Assembly (NCBI GenBank): GCA_030263275.1
Contig: SZOR01000074.1
Coordinates: 1 to 20,811 of the forward strand
Length of the DNA stretch: 20,811 bases
Reading direction: 5' to 3'
DNA from: DSNY01 sp016861185
Lineage (GTDB): Bacteria > Pseudomonadota > Gammaproteobacteria > Burkholderiales > Burkholderiaceae_F
Position 1 is the first letter of the stretch. Every line of letters begins with the position of its first letter. The position numbers and the translations under genes are program-made. Below are positions 8,125 to 15,627 of this stretch, one piece after another. Under the pieces are notes generated by a model. That model did no database searches, was not told the DNA's origin, and saw only the letters and a list, made by a program, of their open reading frames with translations.

Positions 8125-10134
8125 TCACGCGCGCAACGTGTCGGCCAGCCGCTGGGTCTGCGCCGACGGCGCGCGGCCGAGCACCACCGACAGCCGCTGT
8201 CGCAGGCCGCGGAAAACCTCCAGGGCTGCGCTCGTCTCGCCCGCGTCGCGCAGCAGCGCCATCAGCCGGCGCGCGATCTCTTCGTCCAGCGGGTCGAGCT
8301 CGATGGCTTTCCTGTACAGCGCCTGGGCTTCGGCCGTCGCACCGCTGCGCTCGTAGTGCTCGCCCAGCATGGCGACCAGGCGAACGAAGCGGCTGCGCAG
8401 CCGCTCCTGCGCGGTCAGCATCCACGGCGCGTCCTGCTGGTCGGCCAGGAAGTGACCCGCGTACAGCGCCAGCGCCTCGGCGCCGTCGAAGCGGGCGCGG
8501 GCGCCGTCGCTGCGGCGCAGGGCCGCCTCGGTCGAATCGACCAGACGCTCGAACGCGAGCGCGTCGACCCACACGCGCGCCGGGTCGATGCGCACACTGG
8601 TGCCGTCGAACTGCACCGCCTCGGCGTCGTCGAGCAGCTTGCGCAGCCGATGCAAGGCCGTGCGAAACGCGCCGCGCGCGAGATCGCCTTCCAGCTCGGG
8701 CCAGAGCGACGCGGTCAACCGATCCGCGGCCGCCGTCAACTGCGGACTGCCGGCCACGTACTGCAGCAGTTCGAACGTCTTGCGCGGCAGCTTGCCGCTC
8801 GCCGCCAGCGGACCCGCGCTCGACGCCAGTTCGAAGCGGCCGAAGGTGGCGATGCGCAGCTTCCAGGGCCACGCGGCCGAGTAGCCCGGCGGCTCGAGCT
8901 TGCGCAGCTGGACCAGCTTGCGTGCATAAGCTGCCGTCTCGAGGTTCAACCGCAGCGCCGCTTCGACCAACAGGCCGGCGACCTCGGGCACCGGCCGAAA
9001 GCCGAACCACTGCATGCGGTCGGCTTCGGCAAACGCCTGCTGCAGCAGCGCCCGCGCCTGCTCGGGCGATTGCTTTTTCAGCACCGCGTAGGCGCGCAGG
9101 AACAAGGCGATCGATTGCTGCTGGCGGCGCTGCGCGCCGCCGGAGTGCGCGGCGACCTTCTCCATCGCCGCCAGGCCGGCGGCATGGTCGCCGTGGCGGG
9201 CGCAGGCGTACGCATAGGTCGTGTACAGCAGCGCGGCATCGCCGATCGGATACGCGCTTTGCTCCAGCAACTCAACCGCGATGCGCCCGTAGTAGACCGC
9301 GTTGCCCGCTTGTGCGGGAACGTGCAACGCGCGGCGCGCCTGCAGGTGATGGCGGCGCGCCACGTCGTACAGCCGGGTCGGGTCGAGCGCGGCCAGCATC
9401 TGCTCGAACAGCGAGTCCAGGCCCGCCGGCCCTTCGCGGCCGAGCCGCAGGAAGATCTCCTCGTGGCAGATGTCGAACAGCGCGCTGCGCAGGTTCTCGC
9501 GCGCCGCCAGCTCGCGTGCCTGCGCCAGCATTTTCATGCCGCGCGGGTCAGGCGGCAGCGTGAAGGCGAACATGGCGCCGGCCGCGTGCAGCCACCGTAC
9601 GCGCGCCGGCGCATCGGCGGCATCGACAAAGGACGCAGCCTGCGCCACGACGGCTTCCATGCCGGCGACGTCATCGTTGTGCCCGGCGAGGTACACGGCA
9701 GCCGCCGCCGCGGTCAGACATAGCGAAGCGCTCGAGCCGGAATGGCCTGACATCTGATCGAGTCGGCTGACGATCCGCTGCTTCAACTCGAGCGGCGGCA
9801 CGCCGGCCAGCGGCGTGACCAATGCCGCCCAGGCAGCGCCGGTGAGCGCCCGCAGCTCGTGCTCGGGGCCGAGCGCCGGCCAGCCCGGGGCGAGCGCGGC
9901 TTCCAGCCGTTGGCGCCACAGCGCATAGGCGCGAAAATCGCGCCGCTGCACGTGGCTCCACTCGCACATCGCCGCCGCCGCACACAGCCGGCCGTCGCGC
10001 GCATCGGCATGGTCGAACTCGCGCCAGCAGCGCTCGATCTCGCGCGCTGCCTGCGCGTCGTCGTGCGCGATCCGACGGTGCGCCTGAACCAGATGGCGCC
10101 ACGGATCGTGCTGTGCTTGCGTCGCGGTCGCCAT
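8125..10134 (-). CDS. AfsR/SARP-like transcriptional activator with TPR-like N-terminus and BTAD domain
   Basis: The 669-residue protein has an unusual order. A long helical, TPR-like region fills residues 1-420. Then comes an OmpR-type winged helix (about 426-516: LRIATFGRFEL, RKTFELLQYVAGSP, LTASLWPE, ARGAFRTALHRLRKLL), followed by a bacterial transcriptional activation domain (BTAD, about 523-669: WVDALAFERLVD, ALALYAGHFLADQ, AQALYRKAIELDPLDEEIARRLMALL, SAALEVFRGLRQRL). SARP/AfsR regulators carry the winged helix at the N-terminus, so here the DNA-binding module sits in the C-terminal third. It probably activates transcription in response to a partner bound by the helical region. ATG 10134 has only a weak AAGG upstream. 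It is divergent from the response regulator gene with 216 bases between, so it may control that gene or itself. Confidence 0.88.
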   Translation of the reverse strand: MATATQAQHDPWRHLVQAHRRIAHDDAQAAREIERCWREFDHADARDGRLCAAAAMCEWSHVQRRDFRAYALWRQRLEAALAPGWPALGPEHELRALTGAAWAALVTPLAGVPPLELKQRIVSRLDQMSGHSGSSASLCLTAAAAAVYLAGHNDDVAGMEAVVAQAASFVDAADAPARVRWLHAAGAMFAFTLPPDPRGMKMLAQARELAARENLRSALFDICHEEIFLRLGREGPAGLDSLFEQMLAALDPTRLYDVARRHHLQARRALHVPAQAGNAVYYGRIAVELLEQSAYPIGDAALLYTTYAYACARHGDHAAGLAAMEKVAAHSGGAQRRQQQSIALFLRAYAVLKKQSPEQARALLQQAFAEADRMQWFGFRPVPEVAGLLVEAALRLNLETAAYARKLVQLRKLEPPGYSAAWPWKLRIATFGRFELASSAGPLAASGKLPRKTFELLQYVAGSPQLTAAADRLTASLWPELEGDLARGAFRTALHRLRKLLDDAEAVQFDGTSVRIDPARVWVDALAFERLVDSTEAALRRSDGARARFDGAEALALYAGHFLADQQDAPWMLTAQERLRSRFVRLVAMLGEHYERSGATAEAQALYRKAIELDPLDEEIARRLMALLRDAGETSAALEVFRGLRQRLSVVLGRAPSAQTQRLADTLRA

Positions 10135-10268
10135 GGCGGATGCTGCCTTGCATGCTCCTTCGCTACGCGGTCGCGGGCAGCGCCTACCCTACGCTTCCTT
10201 CGCGTCCGGCGCGAGGGCCAGAACAGGCGCCGCGGCCAACGTACTGTGCACGCACCGTTTGCCGTTGC

Positions 10269-10282
10269 CCCTGAAATCAGGG
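10269..10282. promoter_or_regulatory. Palindrome CCCTGA-AA-TCAGGG, candidate operator in divergent promoter region
   Basis: A perfect 6+6 inverted repeat with a 2-base spacer lies in the 216-base gap between the BTAD regulator and the response regulator, 69 bases before the response regulator start. Its A/T-containing centre stands out in this GC-rich gap. It could be the binding site of either regulator. Nothing in the sequence proves binding. Confidence 0.35.
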
Positions 10283-10350
10283 ACACGCAGGAGCACCGAT
10301 TGGCCGTCCGTGGGCTTTCGCCACGCGCGCCTGCGGCCTAGCATTGCCAC

Positions 10351-11004
10351 ATGGCTGCCACAGGCATCGCGGTCGCGCTCGTCGAAGACGACGACAAGTT
10401 CCGGCTGGCGCTGTGCAACGTCGTCAGCGCCGCCGAAGGCCTGCGCCTGCTCGGCGCGGCGCCCACGCTCGTCGAAGGGCGCGCGTTGCTCGCGCGCGAG
10501 TCGCCCGACGTGCTGCTCGTCGATCTGGAGCTGCCCGACGGCTCGGGGCTCGCGCTGATCGAAGAGGCGCGCCGCCAGCACCCCGAATGCGACGCGATGG
10601 TCGTGACGGTCTTCGGCGACGAGCGCAACGTGTTTCGCGCGCTGGAGGCCGGCGCCACCGGCTATCTGCTGAAAGACATGGCGGGACCTGAGCTGGCCGA
10701 CCACATCCGCCGGCTGCACGCGGGCGGCAGCCCGATCAGTCCGGTGATCGCGCGCCAACTGCTGCAACGCTTCCAGCCGATCGCACCGGTGCCGGCCTCC
10801 GGGGTGCCGGCGCTGTCGGCGCGCGAGCAGGCGGTGCTCGAACTGATCAGCAAAGGCTTCACCTTCGACGAGATCGCGCGCCTGCAAGAGGTCTCGTCGC
10901 ACACCGTCAGCACTTACGTCAAGCGCATCTATGCGAAGCTTCAGGTCCGCTCGAAGACCGAGGCGGTCTATGAAGCCACGAAGCTCGGCTTGCTCCGCAC
11001 CTGA
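10351..11004 (+). CDS. NarL/FixJ-family two-component response regulator
   Basis: The 217-residue cytoplasmic DNA-binding protein has an N-terminal receiver domain (about 6-120) with acidic pocket Glu12-Asp13-Asp14, phospho-acceptor Asp58 in LLVDLELPDGSG, Thr86 in VVTVF and Lys108 in YLLKD. These are all the residues needed for phosphotransfer. The C-terminal LuxR-type helix-turn-helix (about 150-215) reads LSAREQAVLELISKGFTFDEIA, then VSSHTVSTYVKRIYAKL. It is followed after 59 bases by a histidine kinase of the class that pairs with NarL regulators, so the two form one system. It is divergent from the BTAD activator. The start is ATG 10351 with no clear Shine-Dalgarno. The target genes and signal are unknown. 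Confidence 0.95.
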   Translation: MAATGIAVALVEDDDKFRLALCNVVSAAEGLRLLGAAPTLVEGRALLARESPDVLLVDLELPDGSGLALIEEARRQHPECDAMVVTVFGDERNVFRALEAGATGYLLKDMAGPELADHIRRLHAGGSPISPVIARQLLQRFQPIAPVPASGVPALSAREQAVLELISKGFTFDEIARLQEVSSHTVSTYVKRIYAKLQVRSKTEAVYEATKLGLLRT

Positions 11005-11063
11005 GCACACACGGCAGCGGACCGCGCGCCGCGCCGCCGGCGCAGGCGACTGAGCGCGCAGCG

Positions 11064-12938
11064 ATGGCGCTCGTCGCTCGCTGCTGGTGGGCCGCAGCGC
11101 TCGCGCTGGCCGGGCTCGCCGAAGCGCCGGCCGCCGCCGCGCAGGCCGTCCGCATCGAGACGGTCGAATTGCTGGTCGTTCCCGCGAGCGGCGAGTTCGA
11201 AGTGCCTGCCGCCGATGCCGCGTGGTCGCCGGTCGCCTTGCCCGAGATCGTGCGGCACGAGCCGGGCGGCGGTCCGGTGTGGCGCTGGTACCGCATCCGT
11301 TCGGACGCTTCGTTCGAAGGGCCTGTCGGTCTGTACGTGCCGCGGCTCGTCGGCGGCATCGACGGCCTGCGCTATTTCGCCGGCGGGCAGCGGCTGCAGA
11401 CATCGCGCGGCGGCTACGGCATGAGCTGGTGGAATCGGCCCGAGTTCGTGCAGATCCCGCGCGCGCCGCGCGAGCGCTCGATCGAAGTGCTGATGGCGGT
11501 GCGGCTGGATACGCGCCTGGGCATGGGGCTCGCGCCCGTCTGGGTGGGTCCGAGCGAGGAAGCCGCGACGCTGTATGCGCGGGCCGAATACGCGCGCGTG
11601 ATCCTGCCGCAGACGATCGCGCTCGCGCTGCTGATGGTGGGCGCGCTGGCGGCGGCCTACTGGCTGGCGCGGCCGCGCGAGGTGGCCTACCTGCTATTCG
11701 CGTTGGCCACCGTGACGTGGTTCGTCCGCACGCTGCACTTCTGGGTCGACGAGCCGGTCGTCGGCGAAGCCTGGCACGTCTGGCTGCACGTCAACGCGCT
11801 CACCTGGCTGATGGCGCTGGTGTACGCCTACGCGTTCCGGCTGCTCGCGCGGCGCTTCGGCTGGGTGGAGGTCACGCTGCTCGTGCTGGTCGTCGTGGTC
11901 GCGGTGCTGACGCTGCCCGACGCGTTCGGCCATCCGTTCGTGGTTTCGACGATCGCCTACGCGCTGCAGTCGGCGATCGCGGTCGGCGTGACCGTGCTGA
12001 TCACCCTGGGCGCGCTGCAGCGGCGCGATCCCGACGTCGCGGTGCTGGCCGCATCGCTGTGGCTGAACCTCGCGCTCGGCGTGCACGACCTGCTGCTGAA
12101 GGAGATGCTGATCGACATCGAGCGCGTGTACCTGCTGCCCTACGGTGGCGTGGCGATCTTCGCCGCGTTCCTGTACTCGGCGCAGCGGCGCTTCCTCGCC
12201 GCGATCGAGGGCATCGAACGCAGCAACGTCGAACTCGAAGCGCGCGTACACGAGCGCAGCGAGCAGTTGCAGGCCGCGTTCGCGCGGCTGCGCGGGCTGG
12301 AGCGCGAGCGCGCGCAGGCCGAGGAGCGGCAGCGGCTGCTGCGCGAGATGCACGACGGCCTGGGCTCGTCGCTGATGAGCTCGCTCGCGCTGGTCGAGCA
12401 GGGCAGGATGGACATCGCGTCGGTGTCGCAGGTGCTGCGCGAGTGCGTGGACGATCTGAAGCTGACGATGGATTCGATGGAGCCGATCGAAGGCGATCTG
12501 GCAACGCTGCTCGCCACGCTGCGCTACCGGCTCGGCCGCCGGCTCGAAGGCGCAGGGCTGGCGCTGCGCTGGGAGGTCGGCGACCTGCCCGCGCTGCCTT
12601 GGCTCGATGCGGCCGCCGCGCTGCAGGTGCTGCGCATCCTGCAGGAGGCGCTCGCCAACGTCGTCAAGCACGCGCAGGCGACTTCGATCACGGTGAGCAC
12701 CGTGCTGGAGGACGGGCGCGTCAAGGTCTGCGTCGACGACGACGGTCGCGGACTGCCGGCGGCTTCGGCCGCAGGCGCAGGCGGCCGCGGCCTGCGCAAC
12801 ATGCGCCGCCGCGCCGAGGAGATCGGCGCGCAGCTCGCGATCGAACCGCGGCAGCCCGGCACGCGCGTGGCCCTGTTGCTGCCGCGCGAGCGGGAACCGC
12901 GGGTCACCGCATCGCCCGATCGGGCGGCCGGCGACTGA
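11064..12938 (+). CDS. Sensor histidine kinase, 7TM-type sensor with HisKA_3 and HATPase_c
   Basis: The 624-residue inner-membrane kinase begins with a signal-like hydrophobic segment (about 8-27) and a periplasmic beta-rich domain (about 30-175) resembling the DISMED-type domains of 7TMR-DISM receptors. A block of about seven membrane segments covers roughly 178-372. A coiled coil follows (about 380-425), then the HisKA_3 dimerisation motif RLLREMHDGLGSSL with phospho-accepting His430. The ATP-binding domain has EALANVVKHAQA (N box, Asn532) and DDDGRGLP (G1 box, about 558-565), then GGRGLRNMRRRAEEIG. All catalytic motifs are intact. It lies 59 bases after the response regulator it should phosphorylate. 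The start is ATG 11064; the ribosome site is weak. The ligand is unknown; 7TMR-DISM sensors often bind small molecules or carbohydrates. Confidence 0.92.
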   Translation: MALVARCWWAAALALAGLAEAPAAAAQAVRIETVELLVVPASGEFEVPAADAAWSPVALPEIVRHEPGGGPVWRWYRIRSDASFEGPVGLYVPRLVGGIDGLRYFAGGQRLQTSRGGYGMSWWNRPEFVQIPRAPRERSIEVLMAVRLDTRLGMGLAPVWVGPSEEAATLYARAEYARVILPQTIALALLMVGALAAAYWLARPREVAYLLFALATVTWFVRTLHFWVDEPVVGEAWHVWLHVNALTWLMALVYAYAFRLLARRFGWVEVTLLVLVVVVAVLTLPDAFGHPFVVSTIAYALQSAIAVGVTVLITLGALQRRDPDVAVLAASLWLNLALGVHDLLLKEMLIDIERVYLLPYGGVAIFAAFLYSAQRRFLAAIEGIERSNVELEARVHERSEQLQAAFARLRGLERERAQAEERQRLLREMHDGLGSSLMSSLALVEQGRMDIASVSQVLRECVDDLKLTMDSMEPIEGDLATLLATLRYRLGRRLEGAGLALRWEVGDLPALPWLDAAAALQVLRILQEALANVVKHAQATSITVSTVLEDGRVKVCVDDDGRGLPAASAAGAGGRGLRNMRRRAEEIGAQLAIEPRQPGTRVALLLPREREPRVTASPDRAAGD

Positions 12939-13155
12939 CGCAACGCGCGGCGCTCACCGCACCCACGCCCGCGAAAACGCCGTGAAGCCGTCGCTTCTTG
13001 CCGGACCGCGCGCCGGCGCCTGACCCAGAATCCGTTCGATCGGGCCGAACCGGCGATGCCGCCGCGTCGGGATCCGGCCCGTCCCCGCCAAAGGACCCTT
13101 CCGGCCGAGCGCCGCCGGTCGCAGGACGGGAGCGCGCGAAGCGAAAGGACGCGTC

Positions 13156-13662
13156 ATGGCCCAGCCACCACAAAGTCGTCGCCGGTCGGGCTTTACGCTG
13201 ATCGAGCTGGTCGTCGTGCTGCTGATCCTCGCCATCGTTTCGGCGGTCGCGCTGCCGCGATTCGTGAACATCGGCGGCGAAGCGCGCCGTGCGAAAGCCG
13301 AGGCCTTGAACGGGTCGATCCGCGCCGCTGCACAGGTCGTGCGAGCGGCCGCGTTGGCCAAGGGCCGGACCGAAGCCGGCCCGGGTGGCCTGAGCCACGT
13401 CGACGTCGACGGCGCGACGATCCAGACCAACCACGGTTACCCGGAAGCATCGGAGGCCGGCATTCTGCTGGCCGCCAACATCTCGGCCGAAGACAGGGTG
13501 ACGGTCATCGGCGGCGGTGCCGCTCCAGGCAGTTCGATCACGATCCGGATCGACGGGGCGCCTGACCCGGCACAGTGCCGGATCGTCTACACCTCGCCCA
13601 ACCACGCGGCATCGCCGACGATCACCGCGCCGACGATCGAGTTGGCCACCAGCGGCTGCTGA
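13156..13662 (+). CDS. mshA: Type IV pilin-like protein of the MSHA type (prepilin)
   Basis: The 168-residue prepilin has a short basic leader (MAQPPQSRRRSG) and the prepilin peptidase site G-FTLIEL, with cleavage after Gly12 and the conserved Glu at mature position 5. The hydrophobic N-terminal helix (about 13-35) forms the pilus core. Beyond it, features seen in MSHA major pilins recur: EALNGSIRAAAQVVRAAALAKG, the NHGYPEASEAGI segment, and a C-terminal disulfide pair with CRIVYTSP and a closing SGC. MSHA pili are thin type IV pili for surface attachment in the outer environment. ATG 13156 has AAAGGA six bases upstream. An mshM-like ATPase lies two genes downstream, which supports the call. 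The other assembly genes (mshL, E, G) are not in the window, so the symbol is by similarity only. Confidence 0.82.
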   Translation: MAQPPQSRRRSGFTLIELVVVLLILAIVSAVALPRFVNIGGEARRAKAEALNGSIRAAAQVVRAAALAKGRTEAGPGGLSHVDVDGATIQTNHGYPEASEAGILLAANISAEDRVTVIGGGAAPGSSITIRIDGAPDPAQCRIVYTSPNHAASPTITAPTIELATSGC

Positions 13663-13677
13663 ACCGCCGGCGACGAA

Positions 13678-13693
13678 CGGCAGCCGGCTGCCG
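13678..13693. repeat. 16-base GC palindrome just after the pilin gene
   Basis: CGGCAG-CCGG-CTGCCG lies 15 bases after the pilin stop codon. It can form a six-base-pair hairpin that might protect the pilin mRNA end or slow polymerase before the downstream genes. There is no following T-run, so it is not a typical terminator. Confidence 0.35.
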
Positions 13694-13843
13694 ACTGTGG
13701 ACGATCGACCGAGCACCGTTGCACGGCGCCGAAAGCGGGCCTTTTCAGGCGATCCGCATGGCGTCGCCTCCCTAGCATCGTTGCAGGTCCATGGCTCGGA
13801 GTGCGCGCGGCGAAGGCCGGCGCGGGACGCATCGGAGTCTGCG

Positions 13844-14005
13844 ATGAAACACGACACCAACTCTCCGCTGTTCGGTTCGCTCGTCGAGACCCGGCGCGAC
13901 GCGCATCGCAACGACCCACCCGAAGAGCCGCGCACGCTGTCGTGGCTGACGCCCTGGTGGCTGGCCGCCGCGGCGGTGCTGTTGACGGTCCTGCTGGCCG
14001 GCTAG
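13844..14005 (+). CDS. 53-residue single-pass membrane protein between pilin and MshM
   Basis: This small gene starts at ATG 13844 with GGAG six bases upstream and ends at TAG 14005, 28 bases before mshM. The product has a polar, charged N-terminal half (MKHDTNSPLFGSLVETRRD, then NDPPEEPRTL) and one C-terminal hydrophobic helix (about 36-52, LTPWWLAAAAVLLTVLLAG), so it should sit in the inner membrane with its N-terminus in the cytoplasm. I do not recognise a family. Its place between pilin and ATPase suggests a small pilus-assembly partner, or a remnant of a larger gene such as mshK or mshN. The good ribosome site and clean reading frame argue for a real gene. Confidence 0.65.
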   Translation: MKHDTNSPLFGSLVETRRDAHRNDPPEEPRTLSWLTPWWLAAAAVLLTVLLAG

Positions 14006-14033
14006 GCGGCGTTCCGAGCGCACTTCCAATTCG

Positions 14034-14930
14034 ATGTATCTGGAACACTTCGGGCTCGCGATCCCGCCGTTCTCGATCACGCCGGACCCGGAGTTCGCGT
14101 ATCCGTCGCGCGCCCAGCAGGAAGCGCACGCCACGCTGCTGCAGGCGATCGACGGCGGCGAAGGCTTCGTCAAGATCACCGGCGAAGTCGGCACCGGCAA
14201 GACGCTCGCCTGCCGGCGCCTCCTCGCCGCCCTCGCGGGCCGCGAACGCCGCTGCGACACCGCGTACATCCCGAACCCTTGCCTGACCCCGCGCTCGCTG
14301 CTGCTCGCGGTCGGACTCGAACTGAAACTGCCGCTGCGGGCGAACGCGTCCGAACAGAGAATGCTCGCGCTGCTCGACCGCGCGCTGCTGAAGGCGGCCG
14401 CGGCCGATCGGCGCGTCGTCGTCTGCCTCGACGAAGCGCAGGCGATGCCGGCCGATGCACTCGAAGCGCTGCGGCGGCTGGCCGCTCGCGAAACCGAAAA
14501 GCGCAAGCTGCTGCAGATCGTGCTGTTCGGTCAGCCCGAACTCGACGACAAGCTCGCGCGCGCGGACCTGCGCCCGCTCGCCAGCCGCATCGGCTCGCAG
14601 CACAGACTCGGCGCGCTGTCGGCGCAGGAAACCGAGGCCTATCTCGCGCACCGGCTGCGCGTGGCGGGGCGCGCGGCCGGCACCGCGCTGCTGTTTCCGA
14701 CCGCGGTCGCAGCGCTCGTGCATCGGCACGCGCGCGGCGTTCCGCGGATCGTCAACATCATCGCGCACAAGTCGCTGCTGCTCGCCTGTCGCGACGGCGC
14801 GCCGCGCGTCGATCCGCAGCACGTCCGCGCCGCCGCTGCCGACACGCCTTACGCAAGGCCGGCCACCATGTTGTCGCGGGTCGTCGCGTGGTGGCAGCAG
14901 GGACGCATGCGGCCAGGCACGCCGGCCTGA
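14034..14930 (+). CDS. mshM: MshM/ExeA-like AAA ATPase
   Basis: The 298-residue cytoplasmic ATPase starts MYLEHFGLAIPPFSITPDP, the hallmark opening of the ExeA/GspA/MshM family. Walker A is GEVGTGKT at residues 50-57, Walker B is VVVCLDEAQAM (Asp133-Glu134), and a sensor-like QIVLFGQPELD follows near residue 165. The GVPRIVNIIAHKSLLLA motif of this family is near residue 240. Family members help assemble MSHA pili or type II secretion machinery across the cell wall. GspA/ExeA proteins have an extra C-terminal periplasmic domain, but this one ends soon after the AAA core, as MshM does. The start is ATG 14034; the ribosome site is weak, so it may be translated with the preceding small gene (28-base gap). 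The pilin upstream supports an MSHA role. Confidence 0.85.
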   Translation: MYLEHFGLAIPPFSITPDPEFAYPSRAQQEAHATLLQAIDGGEGFVKITGEVGTGKTLACRRLLAALAGRERRCDTAYIPNPCLTPRSLLLAVGLELKLPLRANASEQRMLALLDRALLKAAAADRRVVVCLDEAQAMPADALEALRRLAARETEKRKLLQIVLFGQPELDDKLARADLRPLASRIGSQHRLGALSAQETEAYLAHRLRVAGRAAGTALLFPTAVAALVHRHARGVPRIVNIIAHKSLLLACRDGAPRVDPQHVRAAAADTPYARPATMLSRVVAWWQQGRMRPGTPA

Positions 14931-14990
14931 ACGACGACGAACGCGCCTGCTCCGGGCGCCGGTCGCGCGCGTTGCGCATTCGACCGTGGC

Positions 14991-15038
14991 CAAGAAAAAC
15001 CGAGCGGGCGAGGTCCGGGGGAGGGACCTGCCCGCTCG
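14991..15038 (-). terminator. Intrinsic terminator of the 76-residue membrane protein gene
   Basis: On the minus strand a strong hairpin (arms CGAGCGGGC/GCCCGCTCG at 15038-15030 and 15009-15001, continued inward by AGGTCC/GGACCT with one bulged base) is followed by GTTTTTCTTG. This is the stem plus T-run of a Rho-independent terminator for leftward transcription. It lies about 104 bases beyond the stop of the gene at 15142-15372. It also faces the end of mshM, but on the plus strand no T-run follows. Confidence 0.85.
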
Positions 15039-15141
15039 AACGCCTCTGCGTCGTGGTCTGTTCGCGAGGCGCCGGAGGAGATCGCCGAATCGTCGCTTGC
15101 TTGCGATCCTTTGAACGGATGGGTCGAACGGCGGATCGCGC

Positions 15142-15372
15142 TCAGAGCGTCTTCGCCGAAGTGCCCTGCGTGGCCGCCGCGGTGGCGTTGGCCGCGGCCG
15201 CCGGCCGCTCGCCGATCACCGTCACCGGTTCCAGCCGGACGATCTGGGCGCGGCTCGTCGCGATTTCGCTGGCCTGCCGCGCGTAGCCGTCGATCGCCAT
15301 CAGCACCGCCAGCGTGGCCACCACGCCGCCCGCTGCGCCGAGCATCCGAATCGAGTTGTTCCGTGCGTACAT
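15142..15372 (-). CDS. 76-residue single-pass membrane or exported protein
   Basis: The gene starts at ATG 15372 with a strong AAGGAG seven bases upstream and has its own intrinsic terminator downstream, so it is very likely real and transcribed alone. The product has a short basic N-terminus (MYARNNSIRM), a hydrophobic segment (about 11-28, LGAAGGVVATLAVLMAI) and a polar remainder with LEPVTVIGERP followed by an Ala/Thr-rich tail. The first part may be an uncleaved anchor or a signal peptide with possible cleavage near DGYARQA. No family is recognised. Similar short proteins with a V-x-V-x-G-x-R motif seem familiar from Burkholderiales genomes, but I cannot name them. It has no operon partners: both neighbours are on the other strand. 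Confidence 0.75.
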   Translation of the reverse strand: MYARNNSIRMLGAAGGVVATLAVLMAIDGYARQASEIATSRAQIVRLEPVTVIGERPAAAANATAAATQGTSAKTL

Positions 15373-15627
15373 CGTTGTTCTCCTTCTCGCCTGCCGGCCA
15401 CTGCACATCGCGTGCGCCGCTGCGTTGGAGCGAACTGTAGGTAGCCGTAGCGCGGCGCGCGAGCGGAATGCGATGAAACGATCGAAGCGCGCGGTGAACT
15501 GCAGCTACACGGTTCGAGCGGCGTGAAGTCGGTACGCGCGGCGACGAAACGGATCTGCGCGCGACGAACCGGCACCGGATGTTTCATTCGTGTAACGCGA
15601 CCGGCCGCGCGATGCGCCGTCCGGCCG

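Noticed and set aside
8050..9723. 557-codon plus-strand frame opposite the BTAD regulator
   Set aside because: Antisense shadow of a recognisable regulator. Its composition is unlike a folded protein.
11087..12985. 632-codon plus-strand frame overlapping the histidine kinase
   Set aside because: Same strand but shifted frame. All kinase motifs are in the 11064 frame; this one is Arg/Ala shadow sequence.
12954..13935. Minus-strand open frames over the pilin region
   Set aside because: The plus-strand prepilin has a G-FTLIE motif, MSHA-type cysteines and a good ribosome site. The minus frames show no recognisable protein features.
15001..15038. Plus-strand terminator for mshM at the strong hairpin
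   Set aside because: No T-run follows the hairpin on the plus strand; the T-run is on the minus strand only.
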